From Perlucidibaca piscinae DSM 21586 (lineage in GTDB: Bacteria > Pseudomonadota > Gammaproteobacteria > Pseudomonadales > Moraxellaceae), in contig NZ_ATUE01000005.1 of the NCBI RefSeq assembly GCF_000420045.1, forward strand, positions 372,001-436,000: 64,000 bases of DNA. Direction: 5' to 3'. Within the stretch, counting starts at the first letter, position 1. The number at the start of each line of letters is the position of its first letter. The translations under genes and the position numbers were made by a program. Below are positions 1 to 8,098 of this stretch, piece by piece. The notes under the pieces were generated by a model. The model was given only the letters and a program-made list of their open reading frames with translations. It did not search any database and was not told the DNA's origin.

Positions 1-1653
1 CCTGGCGCCTACAGCCTCGATGCCAACAGTCCGGACGAGGCCATCACCCGCGCCGTCTGCCTGGGCGAGCTGCCTGGCGAGGCGCGGCCGGAGCTGCTGG
101 TCTGCGTCGCCGATGCCACCAACCTGCGCCTGCACCTGCGCTTCGTGCTGGAGGCACGCCAGCTCGGTCGCCCCATGGTGCTGGCATTGAACATGATGGA
201 TGCCGCGCGTCGTCGCGGCATCCGCATCGACACCGCACGCCTGTCGCAGGCACTGGGCATGCCCGTGGTGGAAACCGTGGCGGTGCGGCGTGACGGCATC
301 GATGCCCTGCTGAAACTGCTGGACACGCCCTGGCCCGTGGATGCCCCGGCAGCACCCGCTCAGGACCTGCATGCTGCCGTGCGTGATCTGCTGCGCGACA
401 GCGTGGTCATGCCCAGCGCCACCGACGCCCGTGATGACGCCATCGACCGCGTGCTGCTCAATCCGGCCTTCGGCCTGGTCATTCTCGCCGTGCTCATGTT
501 CTTCATCTTCCAGGCCGTGTTCTCCTGGGCCGAGCCGTTCATGGCTGGCATCGAGACCGGTGTCGCCGCCCTTGGCGAACTGGTGACCGGGCCCATGCCC
601 GACGGCATCCTGCGCAGCCTGATCAGTGACGGCATCTTTGCCGGTGTCGGCGGCGTGCTGGTGTTCCTGCCGCAGATTCTCATCCTGTTCTTCTTCATCC
701 TGGTGCTGGAGGAGTCGGGCTACCTGCCGCGTGCCGCCTTCCTGCTCGACCGGCTGATGTTCAAGGCCGGTCTCACCGGTCGCGCCTTCATCCCGCTGCT
801 GTCGAGCTTTGCCTGCGCCATCCCCGGCATCATGGCCACGCGCAGCATCGCGGATCCGCGTGATCGCCTGGTCACCATCCTGGTCGCGCCCCTGATGACC
901 TGCTCGGCACGCCTGCCGGTCTATACCCTGCTGATCGGCGCCTTCATTCCGGCACAGACCGTCTGGGGCCTGTTCAACCTGCAGGGACTGGTGCTGTTCG
1001 GTCTCTATGTCGGCGGCATCGTCAGCGCCCTCGGGATCGCCACCGTGATGAAATGGCTGCGCCGTGACCGCAGCGAACACGCGCTGCTCATGGAGCTGCC
1101 CAGCTACCGCCTGCCGGACTGGAAAAGCGTTGCCATCGGCCTCAAGGAGCGCGCGCTGATCTTCCTGTCGCGCGTCGGCGGCATCATCCTCGCCGTGACC
1201 ATCCTGCTCTGGTTTCTCGCCACCTTCCCGAATCCGCCAGCGGATGCCACGCTGCCCGCCATCGACTACAGCTTCGCCGGCCAGCTTGGTCACGCCATGG
1301 CGCCACTGTTCGCCCCCATCGGCTTCGGCTGGGAGATATGCATCGCTCTGGTTCCGGGCATGGCGGCGCGCGAGGTGGCGGTGTCATCGCTGGGCACGGT
1401 GTACGCGTTGTCAGGACAGGAAGACCTGGTGGCGGCCCAGCTCGGCGGCCTGATCGCCCGGCAGTGGACACTGGCCACCGGCCTGTCTCTGCTGGTCTGG
1501 TTCATTTTCGCACCGCAATGCCTGTCGACACTGGCCACCGTGCGTCGCGAAACCGGTTCCTGGAGCGTGGTGGCAGGAATGACCTTCGGCCTGTTCGGCC
1601 TGGCCTACCTGGCATCATTCATCACCTTCCAGGTCACCACGGCCCTGATGTGA
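1..1653 (+). CDS. feoB: Ferrous iron transport protein B, 3' part (5' end outside the window)
   Basis: FeoB takes up Fe(II) across the inner membrane. It has an N-terminal GTPase domain and a C-terminal transmembrane permease. The frame is open from base 1, where it begins at PGAYSL just after the Walker B/G3 aspartate, so the P-loop part lies upstream. The G4 motif appears as ALNMMD. Two membrane 'gate' motifs are recognisable: CAIPGIMATR and, later, GMAAREVAVSSLGT. About eight hydrophobic stretches follow the GTPase domain. Ten bases downstream lies a small Cys-rich membrane protein, as often seen beside feoB. feoA, if present, would be to the left. The family assignment is firm; only the start is missing. 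Confidence 0.96.
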   Translation, partial: PGAYSLDANSPDEAITRAVCLGELPGEARPELLVCVADATNLRLHLRFVLEARQLGRPMVLALNMMDAARRRGIRIDTARLSQALGMPVVETVAVRRDGIDALLKLLDTPWPVDAPAAPAQDLHAAVRDLLRDSVVMPSATDARDDAIDRVLLNPAFGLVILAVLMFFIFQAVFSWAEPFMAGIETGVAALGELVTGPMPDGILRSLISDGIFAGVGGVLVFLPQILILFFFILVLEESGYLPRAAFLLDRLMFKAGLTGRAFIPLLSSFACAIPGIMATRSIADPRDRLVTILVAPLMTCSARLPVYTLLIGAFIPAQTVWGLFNLQGLVLFGLYVGGIVSALGIATVMKWLRRDRSEHALLMELPSYRLPDWKSVAIGLKERALIFLSRVGGIILAVTILLWFLATFPNPPADATLPAIDYSFAGQLGHAMAPLFAPIGFGWEICIALVPGMAAREVAVSSLGTVYALSGQEDLVAAQLGGLIARQWTLATGLSLLVWFIFAPQCLSTLATVRRETGSWSVVAGMTFGLFGLAYLASFITFQVTTALM

Positions 1654-1663
1654 GGACACGCCC

Positions 1664-1885
1664 ATGAGCACAGTCTGGTGGCAGTATCTGGTGGTGGCGA
1701 TCCTGGTGGGCTGGAGTCTGTTCCGGCTGGGGCGCCAGCTGCTGCCGCATCGTGCCGGCGCGAGTGGACGTTCAGGCGGCTGTGACAGCGGTTGCGGCAG
1801 CTGCAAAGGCTGCGGCACGGCACCGGCCATCGCGGTCGATGCCACTGCACCCGTGGCCTGGCGGGATCATCACCGGTCGCCCTGA
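1664..1885 (+). CDS. FeoB-associated Cys-rich membrane protein
   Basis: 73 residues. It has one N-terminal transmembrane helix (about residues 5-22, WWQYLVVAILVGWSLF), then a basic segment and a compact cysteine cluster CDSGCGSCKGC at about residues 40-50. It starts 10 bases after the feoB stop, so it is probably co-transcribed. Small single-helix proteins with this type of Cys cluster are known as FeoB-associated proteins. Their role is unproven, with iron relay or FeoC-like regulation suggested. The C-terminal 20 residues look unstructured. Confidence 0.75.
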   Translation: MSTVWWQYLVVAILVGWSLFRLGRQLLPHRAGASGRSGGCDSGCGSCKGCGTAPAIAVDATAPVAWRDHHRSP

Positions 1886-1908
1886 TCACGGCATCCGGCG
1901 GCACAGGG

Positions 1909-1982
1909 TGGAGCGGGCGAAGGGAATCGAACCCTCCTCATGAGCTTGGGAAGCTCAGGTAATGCCACTATACGACGCCCGC
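1909..1982 (-). tRNA. tRNA-Gly (anticodon CCC)
   Basis: On the minus strand the sequence begins GCGGGCG and ends CGCCCGC-T-CCA, a perfect 7-bp acceptor stem with discriminator T and an encoded CCA end. The anticodon stem TGAGC/GCTCA encloses the loop TTCCCAA, which gives anticodon CCC. A T arm with GGTTCGATTCC is present. This reads GGG glycine codons. Confidence 0.95.
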
Positions 1983-2022
1983 GTCGAGTGCGGATTGTAA
2001 CGTCCCGAGCCAGGCTGGCAAG

Positions 2023-2352
2023 TCACTCCGCGAGCGAATCCAGCTGGCTGTAATCCTCGGCTGACAGCACGCGACGGCCAGCCGCATTCTCGTGGTCACG
2101 GATGCCGTGCGCGAGCTGCGCCAGCACCTCACGCCCGCGTGTTGCCGGATGAATGCCGAAATCGACCAGCTGACGCCCCTCGTCCGGCCCTGTGGCCCAG
2201 GCGGCAGCGATCGGCTTGGTGTTGAACCAGCCCACGTAAAGCAGGGCATCGGCAGATGGCGCCGACACCGGCACCGGCGGCAGCAGCCGGGTCAGACGCT
2301 CCTGCAGCTCCGCATCCAGCGGCAGGTCATGGGCACGGGTGACAAGAGGCAT
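2023..2352 (-). CDS. PanZ-like GNAT-domain protein (putative acetyl-CoA sensor)
   Basis: 109 residues from the ATG at 2352; the frame stays open further upstream, but those residues look non-coding. The middle (LLYVGWFNTKPIAAAW, then VDFGIHPATRGREV) resembles the beta4-alpha3 acetyl-CoA-binding core of small GNAT proteins of the PanZ type. PanZ proteins assist PanD maturation and sense acetyl-CoA for pantothenate control. The protein is shorter than a full GNAT. It is divergent from hisB with 127 bases between. The PanZ assignment is a resemblance from memory; a plain small acetyltransferase is the alternative. Confidence 0.5.
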   Translation of the reverse strand: MPLVTRAHDLPLDAELQERLTRLLPPVPVSAPSADALLYVGWFNTKPIAAAWATGPDEGRQLVDFGIHPATRGREVLAQLAHGIRDHENAAGRRVLSAEDYSQLDSLAE

Positions 2353-2441
2353 GGCAACGACTCGTGACGAAAACCGCTGCAGTCTAGCGGAGCCGGTGGC
2401 AACGAGGCGAGCCGGTCCGTGCGAATTCACGCGGCTGCCGG

Positions 2442-2447
2442 TATAAT
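2442..2447 (+). promoter_or_regulatory. Candidate -10 of the hisBHA promoter
   Basis: A perfect TATAAT sits 32 bases upstream of hisB in the divergent gap. The -35 region 17 bases upstream (2419-2424, GTGCGA) is poor, so an activator or weak promoter is possible. Confidence 0.5.
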
Positions 2448-2479
2448 TCCGGCTTTCCAACAGCTCCGGGAACTGCGCG

Positions 2480-3073
2480 ATGACCGCACGTCAGGCGGAA
2501 GTGGTTCGCAACACCAAGGAAACGAAGATTCGCGCAGCCGTGAATCTCGATGGCACCGGCCAGGGCGACCTGCGCACCGGCATGCCTTTTCTCGACCACA
2601 TGCTGGATCAGGTCGTCCGCCACGGCCTCATCGACATCACCCTGGTCTGCGATGGCGATCACCACATCGATGATCACCACAGCGCCGAAGACTGCGGCAT
2701 CACGCTCGGCCAGGCCTTCGCCCAGGCCGTCGGCGACAAGACCGGCATCCGTCGCTACGGCCACGCCTACGTGCCGCTCGACGAGGCCCTGTCGCGCGTG
2801 GTGATCGACCTGTCCGGCCGTCCCGGCCTCGAGATGCACTGCGAGTTCACCCGCAGCCACATCGGCCAGTTCGACGTCGACCTGTTCTACGAGTTCTTCC
2901 AGGGCTTCGTGAACCACGCCAATGTCACCCTGCACCTGGACAACCTGCGCGGTCGCAATTCGCACCACCAGGCGGAGACCCTGTTCAAGGCCTTCGGGCG
3001 CGCGCTGCGCATGGCGGTGGAACTCGATCCGCGCATGAGCGGCCAGATGCCTTCCACCAAGGGCTCGCTGTGA
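2480..3073 (+). CDS. hisB: Imidazoleglycerol-phosphate dehydratase
   Basis: 197 residues. The enzyme dehydrates imidazoleglycerol phosphate to imidazole acetol phosphate in histidine synthesis, using a di-manganese centre. The metal ligands sit in the family motifs FLDHMLDQ, DDHHSAED, FTRSHIGQFD and GRNSHHQAE. This is the monofunctional form; the N-terminal histidinol-phosphatase domain of the enterobacterial HisB is absent. Its last bases overlap hisH by four, so the two are translationally coupled. Confidence 0.97.
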   Translation: MTARQAEVVRNTKETKIRAAVNLDGTGQGDLRTGMPFLDHMLDQVVRHGLIDITLVCDGDHHIDDHHSAEDCGITLGQAFAQAVGDKTGIRRYGHAYVPLDEALSRVVIDLSGRPGLEMHCEFTRSHIGQFDVDLFYEFFQGFVNHANVTLHLDNLRGRNSHHQAETLFKAFGRALRMAVELDPRMSGQMPSTKGSL

Positions 3074-3702
3074 CTTCAGTCGCTGTCCTCGACTACGGCA
3101 TGGGCAACCTGCACTCCGTCGCGAAAGCGCTGGAGCAGGTGGGTGCATCCCGCGTGACCGTGACCGATGACCCGGCCGTGATCCGCGCCGCCGACCGCAT
3201 CGTGCTGCCTGGCCAGGGCGCCATGCGCGACTGCATTGCCGAAATGCAGCGTCACGGCATCGACGCCGTGGTGCGCGAGCTGGTGCAGCAGAAGCCGCTG
3301 CTCGGCATCTGCGTCGGCATGCAGGCGCTGCTCGGCCACTCCGACGAGAACGGCGGCGTCGACGGCCTCGGCATCTACCCCGGCGACGTGAAGTTCTTCG
3401 GCGATGTGCCGGCGGTGCGCGAGCAGCACCTCAAGGTGCCGCACATGGGCTGGAACACCGTCACCCACTCGCAGCAGCACCCGCTCTGGGACGGCATCGC
3501 CGATGGCGCGCGCTTCTACTTCGTGCACAGCTACTACTGCGTGCCGGGGCAGGCCGGGCTGAGTGCCGGCGAGTGCGAGTACGGGTTGCCGTTCTCCTGC
3601 GCCATCGCTGACGGCAGCCTGTTCGCCGTGCAGTTCCATCCGGAAAAGAGCGCGAAGGACGGCCTGCGTCTGCTGCACAACTTCCTGCGCTGGAACCCGT
3701 AA
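3070..3702 (+). CDS. hisH: Imidazole glycerol phosphate synthase, glutaminase subunit
   Basis: 210 residues, starting at a GTG that overlaps the hisB stop (GTGA). It is a class I glutamine amidotransferase supplying ammonia to HisF. The nucleophile elbow is GICVGMQALLG (Cys in GICVGMQ), and the catalytic His/Glu pair is in VQFHPEKS near the C-terminus. Its partner hisF lies 5.7 kb away in this window rather than in the same operon. Confidence 0.96.
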   Translation: MTSVAVLDYGMGNLHSVAKALEQVGASRVTVTDDPAVIRAADRIVLPGQGAMRDCIAEMQRHGIDAVVRELVQQKPLLGICVGMQALLGHSDENGGVDGLGIYPGDVKFFGDVPAVREQHLKVPHMGWNTVTHSQQHPLWDGIADGARFYFVHSYYCVPGQAGLSAGECEYGLPFSCAIADGSLFAVQFHPEKSAKDGLRLLHNFLRWNP

Positions 3703-3759
3703 GCGGTTTCCGCGATTGATTTGATGCGCCGGCTGCGGCCGCGCACTGGAGCGATTCCC

Positions 3760-4488
3760 ATGCTGATCATCCCCGCCATCGACCTCAAGGACGGTGCCTG
3801 CGTCCGCCTCAAGCAGGGCCGCATGGAGGACGACACCGTGTTCTCCAACGACCCCATCGGCGTCGCCGCGCAGTGGGTCGAACAGGGTGCACGTCGTCTT
3901 CACCTGGTTGATCTCAACGGCGCCTTCGCCGGCGAGCCGGTCAACGGCGAGATCGTGCGCGCCATCGCCACGCGCTGGCCGCAGCTGCCGGTGCAGATCG
4001 GTGGCGGCATCCGCTCGCTGGAAACCATCGAGGCCTATGTCCGCGCTGGCGTGTCCTACGTGATCCTCGGCACCAAGGCCGTGAAGGAACCGAGCTTCGT
4101 GCGCGACGCCTGCAAGGCCTTCCCGGGCCGCGTCATCGTCGGCATTGATGCCAAGGATGGCTGGGTTGCCACCGACGGCTGGGCCGAGGTGTCCTCGGTG
4201 CAGGCCGTGGATCTGGCGAAGCAGTTCAAGGCCGACGGCATCAGCGCCATCGTCTACACCGACATCGCCCGCGACGGCATGATGCAGGGTGTCAACGTCG
4301 AAGCCACCGCCAAGCTGGCGCGTGACTCCGGCCTGCCCATCATCGCCTCCGGCGGCGTCACCAACCTCGACGACGTGCGCCGCCTGCTCAGCGTGCAGAG
4401 CGATGGCGTCATCGGCACCATCACCGGCCGCGCCATCTACGAAGGCACGCTGGATCTCGCCGAAGCCCAGGCCCTGGCCGACGCCTGA
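3760..4488 (+). CDS. hisA: Phosphoribosylformimino-5-aminoimidazole carboxamide ribotide isomerase
   Basis: 242 residues from the ATG at 3760, preceded by GGAG. The in-frame upstream TTG is not needed. HisA is a TIM barrel that isomerises ProFAR to PRFAR, the substrate of HisF-HisH. The two half-barrel signatures are visible: MLIIPAIDLKDGACVRLKQG at the start, with the catalytic Asp in AIDLKDG, and VYTDIARDGMMQG around residues 165-177 with the second Asp. Phosphate loops VQIGGGIR and IIASGGVTN are present. It follows hisH after 57 bases. Confidence 0.96.
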   Translation: MLIIPAIDLKDGACVRLKQGRMEDDTVFSNDPIGVAAQWVEQGARRLHLVDLNGAFAGEPVNGEIVRAIATRWPQLPVQIGGGIRSLETIEAYVRAGVSYVILGTKAVKEPSFVRDACKAFPGRVIVGIDAKDGWVATDGWAEVSSVQAVDLAKQFKADGISAIVYTDIARDGMMQGVNVEATAKLARDSGLPIIASGGVTNLDDVRRLLSVQSDGVIGTITGRAIYEGTLDLAEAQALADA

Positions 4489-4526
4489 GTCCGGCGCCGG
4501 CTGACACGCGCCAGCAGCATCCCGTC

Positions 4527-4925
4527 ATGACGCGCATACCGACCCGGGCCGCCGATCTCGACCGGCTGGAGACCTGGGTGCGCTATCGCAACGGACTCTG
4601 CGGCGACTGCCGCGCCACCTGCTGCACCATGCCGGTCGAGGTGCGCCTCGATGATCTGGTGCGCCTCGGTGTCGTTGACGAGTTCGAGCGCGGCGAACCC
4701 ATCCGGCTGATCGCGCGACGTCTTGAAAAAGCGCGCATCGTTGACCACTTCAATCACAAGCAGGAAGTCTTCACACTGGCTCGGCGGGCAAGTGGCGACT
4801 GCCTCTATCTGCATGCGCAGACGCGTCGCTGCACGGTCTACGAGCGCCGGCCGACGACCTGCCGCCAGCATCCGCAGATAGCACCCAGGCCCGGTCATTG
4901 CGCCTGGCAACCGCTGCCCGCGTGA
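4527..4925 (+). CDS. YkgJ-family cysteine cluster protein
   Basis: 132 residues. It has the spaced cysteines of the YkgJ / zinc- or iron-chelating CxxCxxxCC family: CGDCRATCC near residues 25-33, then C(LYL) and C at about 93 and 101, followed by ERRPTTCRQHP. The function of the family is unknown; metal or Fe-S binding is assumed. It sits 38 bases after hisA and 30 bases before alkB on the same strand and is probably in the same transcript. Confidence 0.8.
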   Translation: MTRIPTRAADLDRLETWVRYRNGLCGDCRATCCTMPVEVRLDDLVRLGVVDEFERGEPIRLIARRLEKARIVDHFNHKQEVFTLARRASGDCLYLHAQTRRCTVYERRPTTCRQHPQIAPRPGHCAWQPLPA

Positions 4926-4955
4926 CGCCAGACCACCCCTCTCGGAGCGACCGGG

Positions 4956-5615
4956 ATGACGGCAGACCTGTTTTCAGACATGGCAGCGCAGGACGCCACC
5001 CCGCAGCCGCAGAGCCTGTGCCCTGGCGCCGTGCTGCTGCGCGGGCTGGCTCTGCCGGACCAGCATGACGTGCTGGCCGACCTGGACCGAGTCATGACGG
5101 ATGCTCCGTTGCGCCACATGATCACCTCTCGCGGCTTTCGCATGTCGGTGGCAATGACGAACTGCGGACAGCTGGGCTGGGTCTCGGATCGCCGTGGCTA
5201 CCGCTACGACAGCAGCGACCCCCTCAGCGGCCGTCCCTGGCCGGCCATGCCGGAAAGCTTGCTGCGGCTGGCGCGTCGTGCGGCCACCGCGGCCGGTCAT
5301 GCCGACTTCCTGCCTGATGCCTGCCTGATCAACCGCTACCAACCGGGCGCACGCATGGGGCTGCATCAGGATCGTGACGAACGCGACCTCGGCCAGCCCA
5401 TCGTGTCGGTATCGCTGGGCCTGCCGGCCGTGTTCCAGTTCGGCGGCATGCTGCGCAGCGACAAGCCCTTGCGCGTGCCCCTGCAGCATGGCGATGTCGT
5501 GGTCTGGGGCGGTCCGGCGCGCCTGAACTTTCATGGCGTGCTGGCACTGAAGGATGGCGTGCATGAGCTGCTGGGTGCGCAGCGCATCAACCTGACGTTT
5601 CGGCGAGCCGGCTGA
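4956..5615 (+). CDS. alkB: Alpha-ketoglutarate-dependent DNA repair dioxygenase AlkB
   Basis: 219 residues. AlkB removes alkyl groups from 1-methyladenine and 3-methylcytosine with Fe(II), O2 and 2-oxoglutarate. The key motifs are NRYQPGARMGLHQDRDE (iron ligands His and Asp in HxD), RLNFHGV (distal His) and QRINLTFRRA (2-oxoglutarate-binding Arg pair). The N-terminal aromatic substrate-lid region includes GYRYDSSDPLSGRPWP. It lies among metal-binding small proteins. No Ada box was identified. Confidence 0.95.
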   Translation: MTADLFSDMAAQDATPQPQSLCPGAVLLRGLALPDQHDVLADLDRVMTDAPLRHMITSRGFRMSVAMTNCGQLGWVSDRRGYRYDSSDPLSGRPWPAMPESLLRLARRAATAAGHADFLPDACLINRYQPGARMGLHQDRDERDLGQPIVSVSLGLPAVFQFGGMLRSDKPLRVPLQHGDVVVWGGPARLNFHGVLALKDGVHELLGAQRINLTFRRAG

Positions 5616-5664
5616 GCACGACGTTGTAGAATGTCGTCCCCGTCAACCACGTCAGATACCCCAC

Positions 5665-6006
5665 ATGAGCCAGCTGCCTGCGTGCCCGAAATGCCAGTCC
5701 GAATACACCTACGAGGATGGCGACAACTACATCTGCCCGGAGTGCGCGCACGAGTGGCCCAAGGTCGCAGCGGCAGAAAGCGCGGATGAGGCACGCGTGA
5801 TCAAGGATGCCAACGGCAACGTGCTGACTGACGACGACACGGTGACCGTGATCAAGGACCTCAAGGTCAAAGGCTCATCGCTGGTCGTCAAGGTCGGCAC
5901 CAAGGTCAAGAACATCCGCCTGGTGGACGGCGATCACGATATCGACTGCCGGATCGACGGCATCGGCGCCATGAAGCTGAAGTCGGAATTCGTCAAGAAG
6001 GCCTGA
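5665..6006 (+). CDS. yjdM: PhnA/YjdM-type zinc-ribbon protein
   Basis: 113 residues. An N-terminal zinc ribbon CPKCQ(13)CPEC (about residues 8-27) precedes the typical PhnA C-terminal domain (VIKDLKVKGSSLVVKVGTKVKNIRLVDGDHDIDC). Despite the name, YjdM is not required for phosphonate use in E. coli, and its role is unsettled. The length equals the family norm. It stands 49 bases after alkB and 8 bases before another Cys-cluster gene. Confidence 0.9.
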   Translation: MSQLPACPKCQSEYTYEDGDNYICPECAHEWPKVAAAESADEARVIKDANGNVLTDDDTVTVIKDLKVKGSSLVVKVGTKVKNIRLVDGDHDIDCRIDGIGAMKLKSEFVKKA

Positions 6007-6014
6007 GTCCGCAC

Positions 6015-6347
6015 ATGAGCACGCACTGCCAGTCCTGTGGCGCCTGCTGCGCCTCGTATCGCGTGTCCTTCTACTGGGCCGAGAGCGATGCGCATCCGGA
6101 CGGCAGCGTGCCGGCAGAGCTGACCACGCCGATCAGTCCGTACCGGATCGCCATGCGCGGCACCGAGAGCACACCGGTACGCTGCGTGGCGCTGACCGGC
6201 CGCGTGGGTGAATCGGTGGGCTGCAGCATCTACGCGCAGCGCTCATCGACCTGCCGCGACTTCACCGCCGGCGACGATCGCTGCGCCGAGGCGCGGCAGA
6301 AGCATGGTTTGCCACCCCTTCCAGCGGATGTCGCCAGCGCCGGTTAA
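6015..6347 (+). CDS. Second YkgJ-family cysteine cluster protein
   Basis: 110 residues. It begins HCQSCGACCASYRV, the CxxCxxCC start of YkgJ-type proteins, with further cysteines at VRCVAL, GCSIYAQRSSTCRDF and RCAEA. It is related in motif but not closely in sequence to the gene at 4527. The stop overlaps the stop of the convergent FAD protein within TTAA. Function unknown; metal binding inferred. Confidence 0.8.
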   Translation: MSTHCQSCGACCASYRVSFYWAESDAHPDGSVPAELTTPISPYRIAMRGTESTPVRCVALTGRVGESVGCSIYAQRSSTCRDFTAGDDRCAEARQKHGLPPLPADVASAG

Positions 6348-7969
6348 CGCCCGCCGGCCGCCAGGATGCTGCGTGCCACGGCCTCGGCAACCTTGATCCC
6401 GTCCACCCCCGCCGACAGGATGCCGCCGGCATAGCCCGCGCCCTCGCCGGCAGGGTACAGACCTCTGGTATTGATGCTCTGGAAGTCCTCGCCGCGCTTG
6501 ATGCGAATCGGCGACGACGTGCGCGTTTCCACGCCGGTGAGCACGGCATCCTGCATGGCATAGCCACGGATCTGCCTGTCAAAGGCGGGCAGAGCTTCGC
6601 GGATGGCGTCGATGGCGTAATCCGGCAGACTGGCATCCAGCTCGCCCAAGGTGACGCCGGGTTTGTACGAGGGCAGCACGCTGCCGAACTCGGTCGATGG
6701 CCGCTTGGCGATGAAGTCGCCCACCAGCTGGCCCGGCGCGTTGTAGTTGCTGCCGCCGAGGACGTAGGCCTGCGACTCCAGCCGGCGCTGGAAGTCGATG
6801 CCGGCCAGCGGCCCGCCCGGATAATCCGCCGGCGAGATGCCGACCACGATGGCGCTGTTGGCGTTGCGCTCGTTGCGCGAGTACTGGCTCATGCCGTTGG
6901 TGACCACGCGCTCGGGCTCCGAGGTCGCCGCCACCACGGTGCCGCCCGGACACATGCAGAAGCTATAGACCGAGCGCCCGTTCCTGGCGTGATGCACCAG
7001 CTTGTAGTCCGCCGCGCCAAGAATCGGATGCCCCGCCTGAGGCCCGAAGCGGCAGGTGTCGATCAGCGACTGCGGGTGTTCGGCGCGGAAGCCGATGGAG
7101 AAGGGCTTGGCCTCCACGTAGACGCCACGGTCGTGGATCATCTGGAAGGTATCGCGTGCGCTGTGGCCGACCGCGAGCACGACGTGATCACTGCGCAGCT
7201 GCTCGCCATCGGCCAGGGTGACACCGCGCACCTGACCATCCTCGATGTGCAGGTCCTCGACGCGGGCGCTGAAGCGGATCTCGCCGCCGAGGTCAATGAT
7301 GTTCTGGCGCATCTGCTCGATCATGGTGACGAGCTTGAAGGTGCCGATGTGCGGCTTGCTGACGTAGAGGATCTCGGCCGGGGCGCCGGCTTTCACGAAC
7401 TCGGTCAGCACCTTGCGACCGTGATGCTGCGGGTCCTTGATCTGACTGTAGAGCTTGCCGTCGGAGAAGGTGCCGGCACCGCCCTCGCCGAACTGCACGT
7501 TGGACTCCGGCTTCAGCTCGCGACGGCGCCACAGGCCCCAGGTGTCCTGCGTGCGCTCGCGTACGGCCTTGCCGCGCTCCAGCACGATGGGGCGAAAACC
7601 CATCTGTGCCAGTACCAGCGCCACGAACAGGCCGCAGGGACCGAAGCCGATCACCAGCGGACGCAGATAGTCACTGCCCGGCTCGCCTGGCGCTGGCGCC
7701 CGTGCCACGAAGCGGTAGGAGGTGTCCGGCGACGGGCCGACCTGGGCATCCCCGGCCAGACGTCGCAGCACCGCGGCCTCATCACGCAGTTCGATGTCGA
7801 GGCTGTAGATCAGGACAATGTGGCCACGCTTGCGGGCGTCGTAGCTGCGCTTGAACACGCTGTGGCTGATCAGCTCGTCGGCGCGGATGCCAAGGCGGGC
7901 GATGATGGCTGCCGGCAGGGCATCGTCATCATGATCCAGAGGCAGCTTGAGGTCGTTCAGTCGCAGCAT
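6344..7969 (-). CDS. FAD-dependent dehydrogenase of the COG2509 type
   Basis: 541 residues. An N-terminal domain of about 90 residues (starting MLRLNDLKLPLDHDD, with SVFKRSYDARK) precedes a Rossmann FAD site (VIGFGPCGLFVALVLAQMGF, then VLERGK). Further FAD-family motifs are GGAGTFSDGKLYS and, at the C-terminus, GLYPAGEGAGYAGGILSAGVDGIKVAEAV. Members are widespread, called uncharacterised FAD-dependent dehydrogenases, with no assigned substrate. The gene starts at a clear ATG and points towards the his cluster. It is not closely related to the adjacent BaiN-type enzyme. Confidence 0.88.
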   Translation of the reverse strand: MLRLNDLKLPLDHDDDALPAAIIARLGIRADELISHSVFKRSYDARKRGHIVLIYSLDIELRDEAAVLRRLAGDAQVGPSPDTSYRFVARAPAPGEPGSDYLRPLVIGFGPCGLFVALVLAQMGFRPIVLERGKAVRERTQDTWGLWRRRELKPESNVQFGEGGAGTFSDGKLYSQIKDPQHHGRKVLTEFVKAGAPAEILYVSKPHIGTFKLVTMIEQMRQNIIDLGGEIRFSARVEDLHIEDGQVRGVTLADGEQLRSDHVVLAVGHSARDTFQMIHDRGVYVEAKPFSIGFRAEHPQSLIDTCRFGPQAGHPILGAADYKLVHHARNGRSVYSFCMCPGGTVVAATSEPERVVTNGMSQYSRNERNANSAIVVGISPADYPGGPLAGIDFQRRLESQAYVLGGSNYNAPGQLVGDFIAKRPSTEFGSVLPSYKPGVTLGELDASLPDYAIDAIREALPAFDRQIRGYAMQDAVLTGVETRTSSPIRIKRGEDFQSINTRGLYPAGEGAGYAGGILSAGVDGIKVAEAVARSILAAGGR

Positions 7970-8029
7970 GGCAGTGTTCCAGGATGATCGGCAGGCAGGG
8001 CTGTGCAGCCCGTGCAGTGAAGACGCATT

Positions 8030-8098
8030 TTAGAGGCTGCGCCGGTAAAGCTCTTCCACTTTCTGACGCGCCCACGGCGTGCGGCGCAGAAAGATCAG
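8030..8098 (-). pseudogene. C-terminal remnant of a VF530/DUF2132 DNA-binding protein
   Basis: Directly after the baiN stop, in another frame, the minus strand encodes CLIFLRRTPWARQKVEELY plus RRSL and a TAA. The FLR(K/R)TPWARxKVExLY block is the C-terminal signature of the VF530/DUF2132 family (about 75 residues). The upstream two thirds of such a gene are missing, replaced by the end of baiN. A deletion joining the two genes is the simplest explanation. No start or ribosome site serves the fragment, so it is probably not expressed as a protein. Confidence 0.7.
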
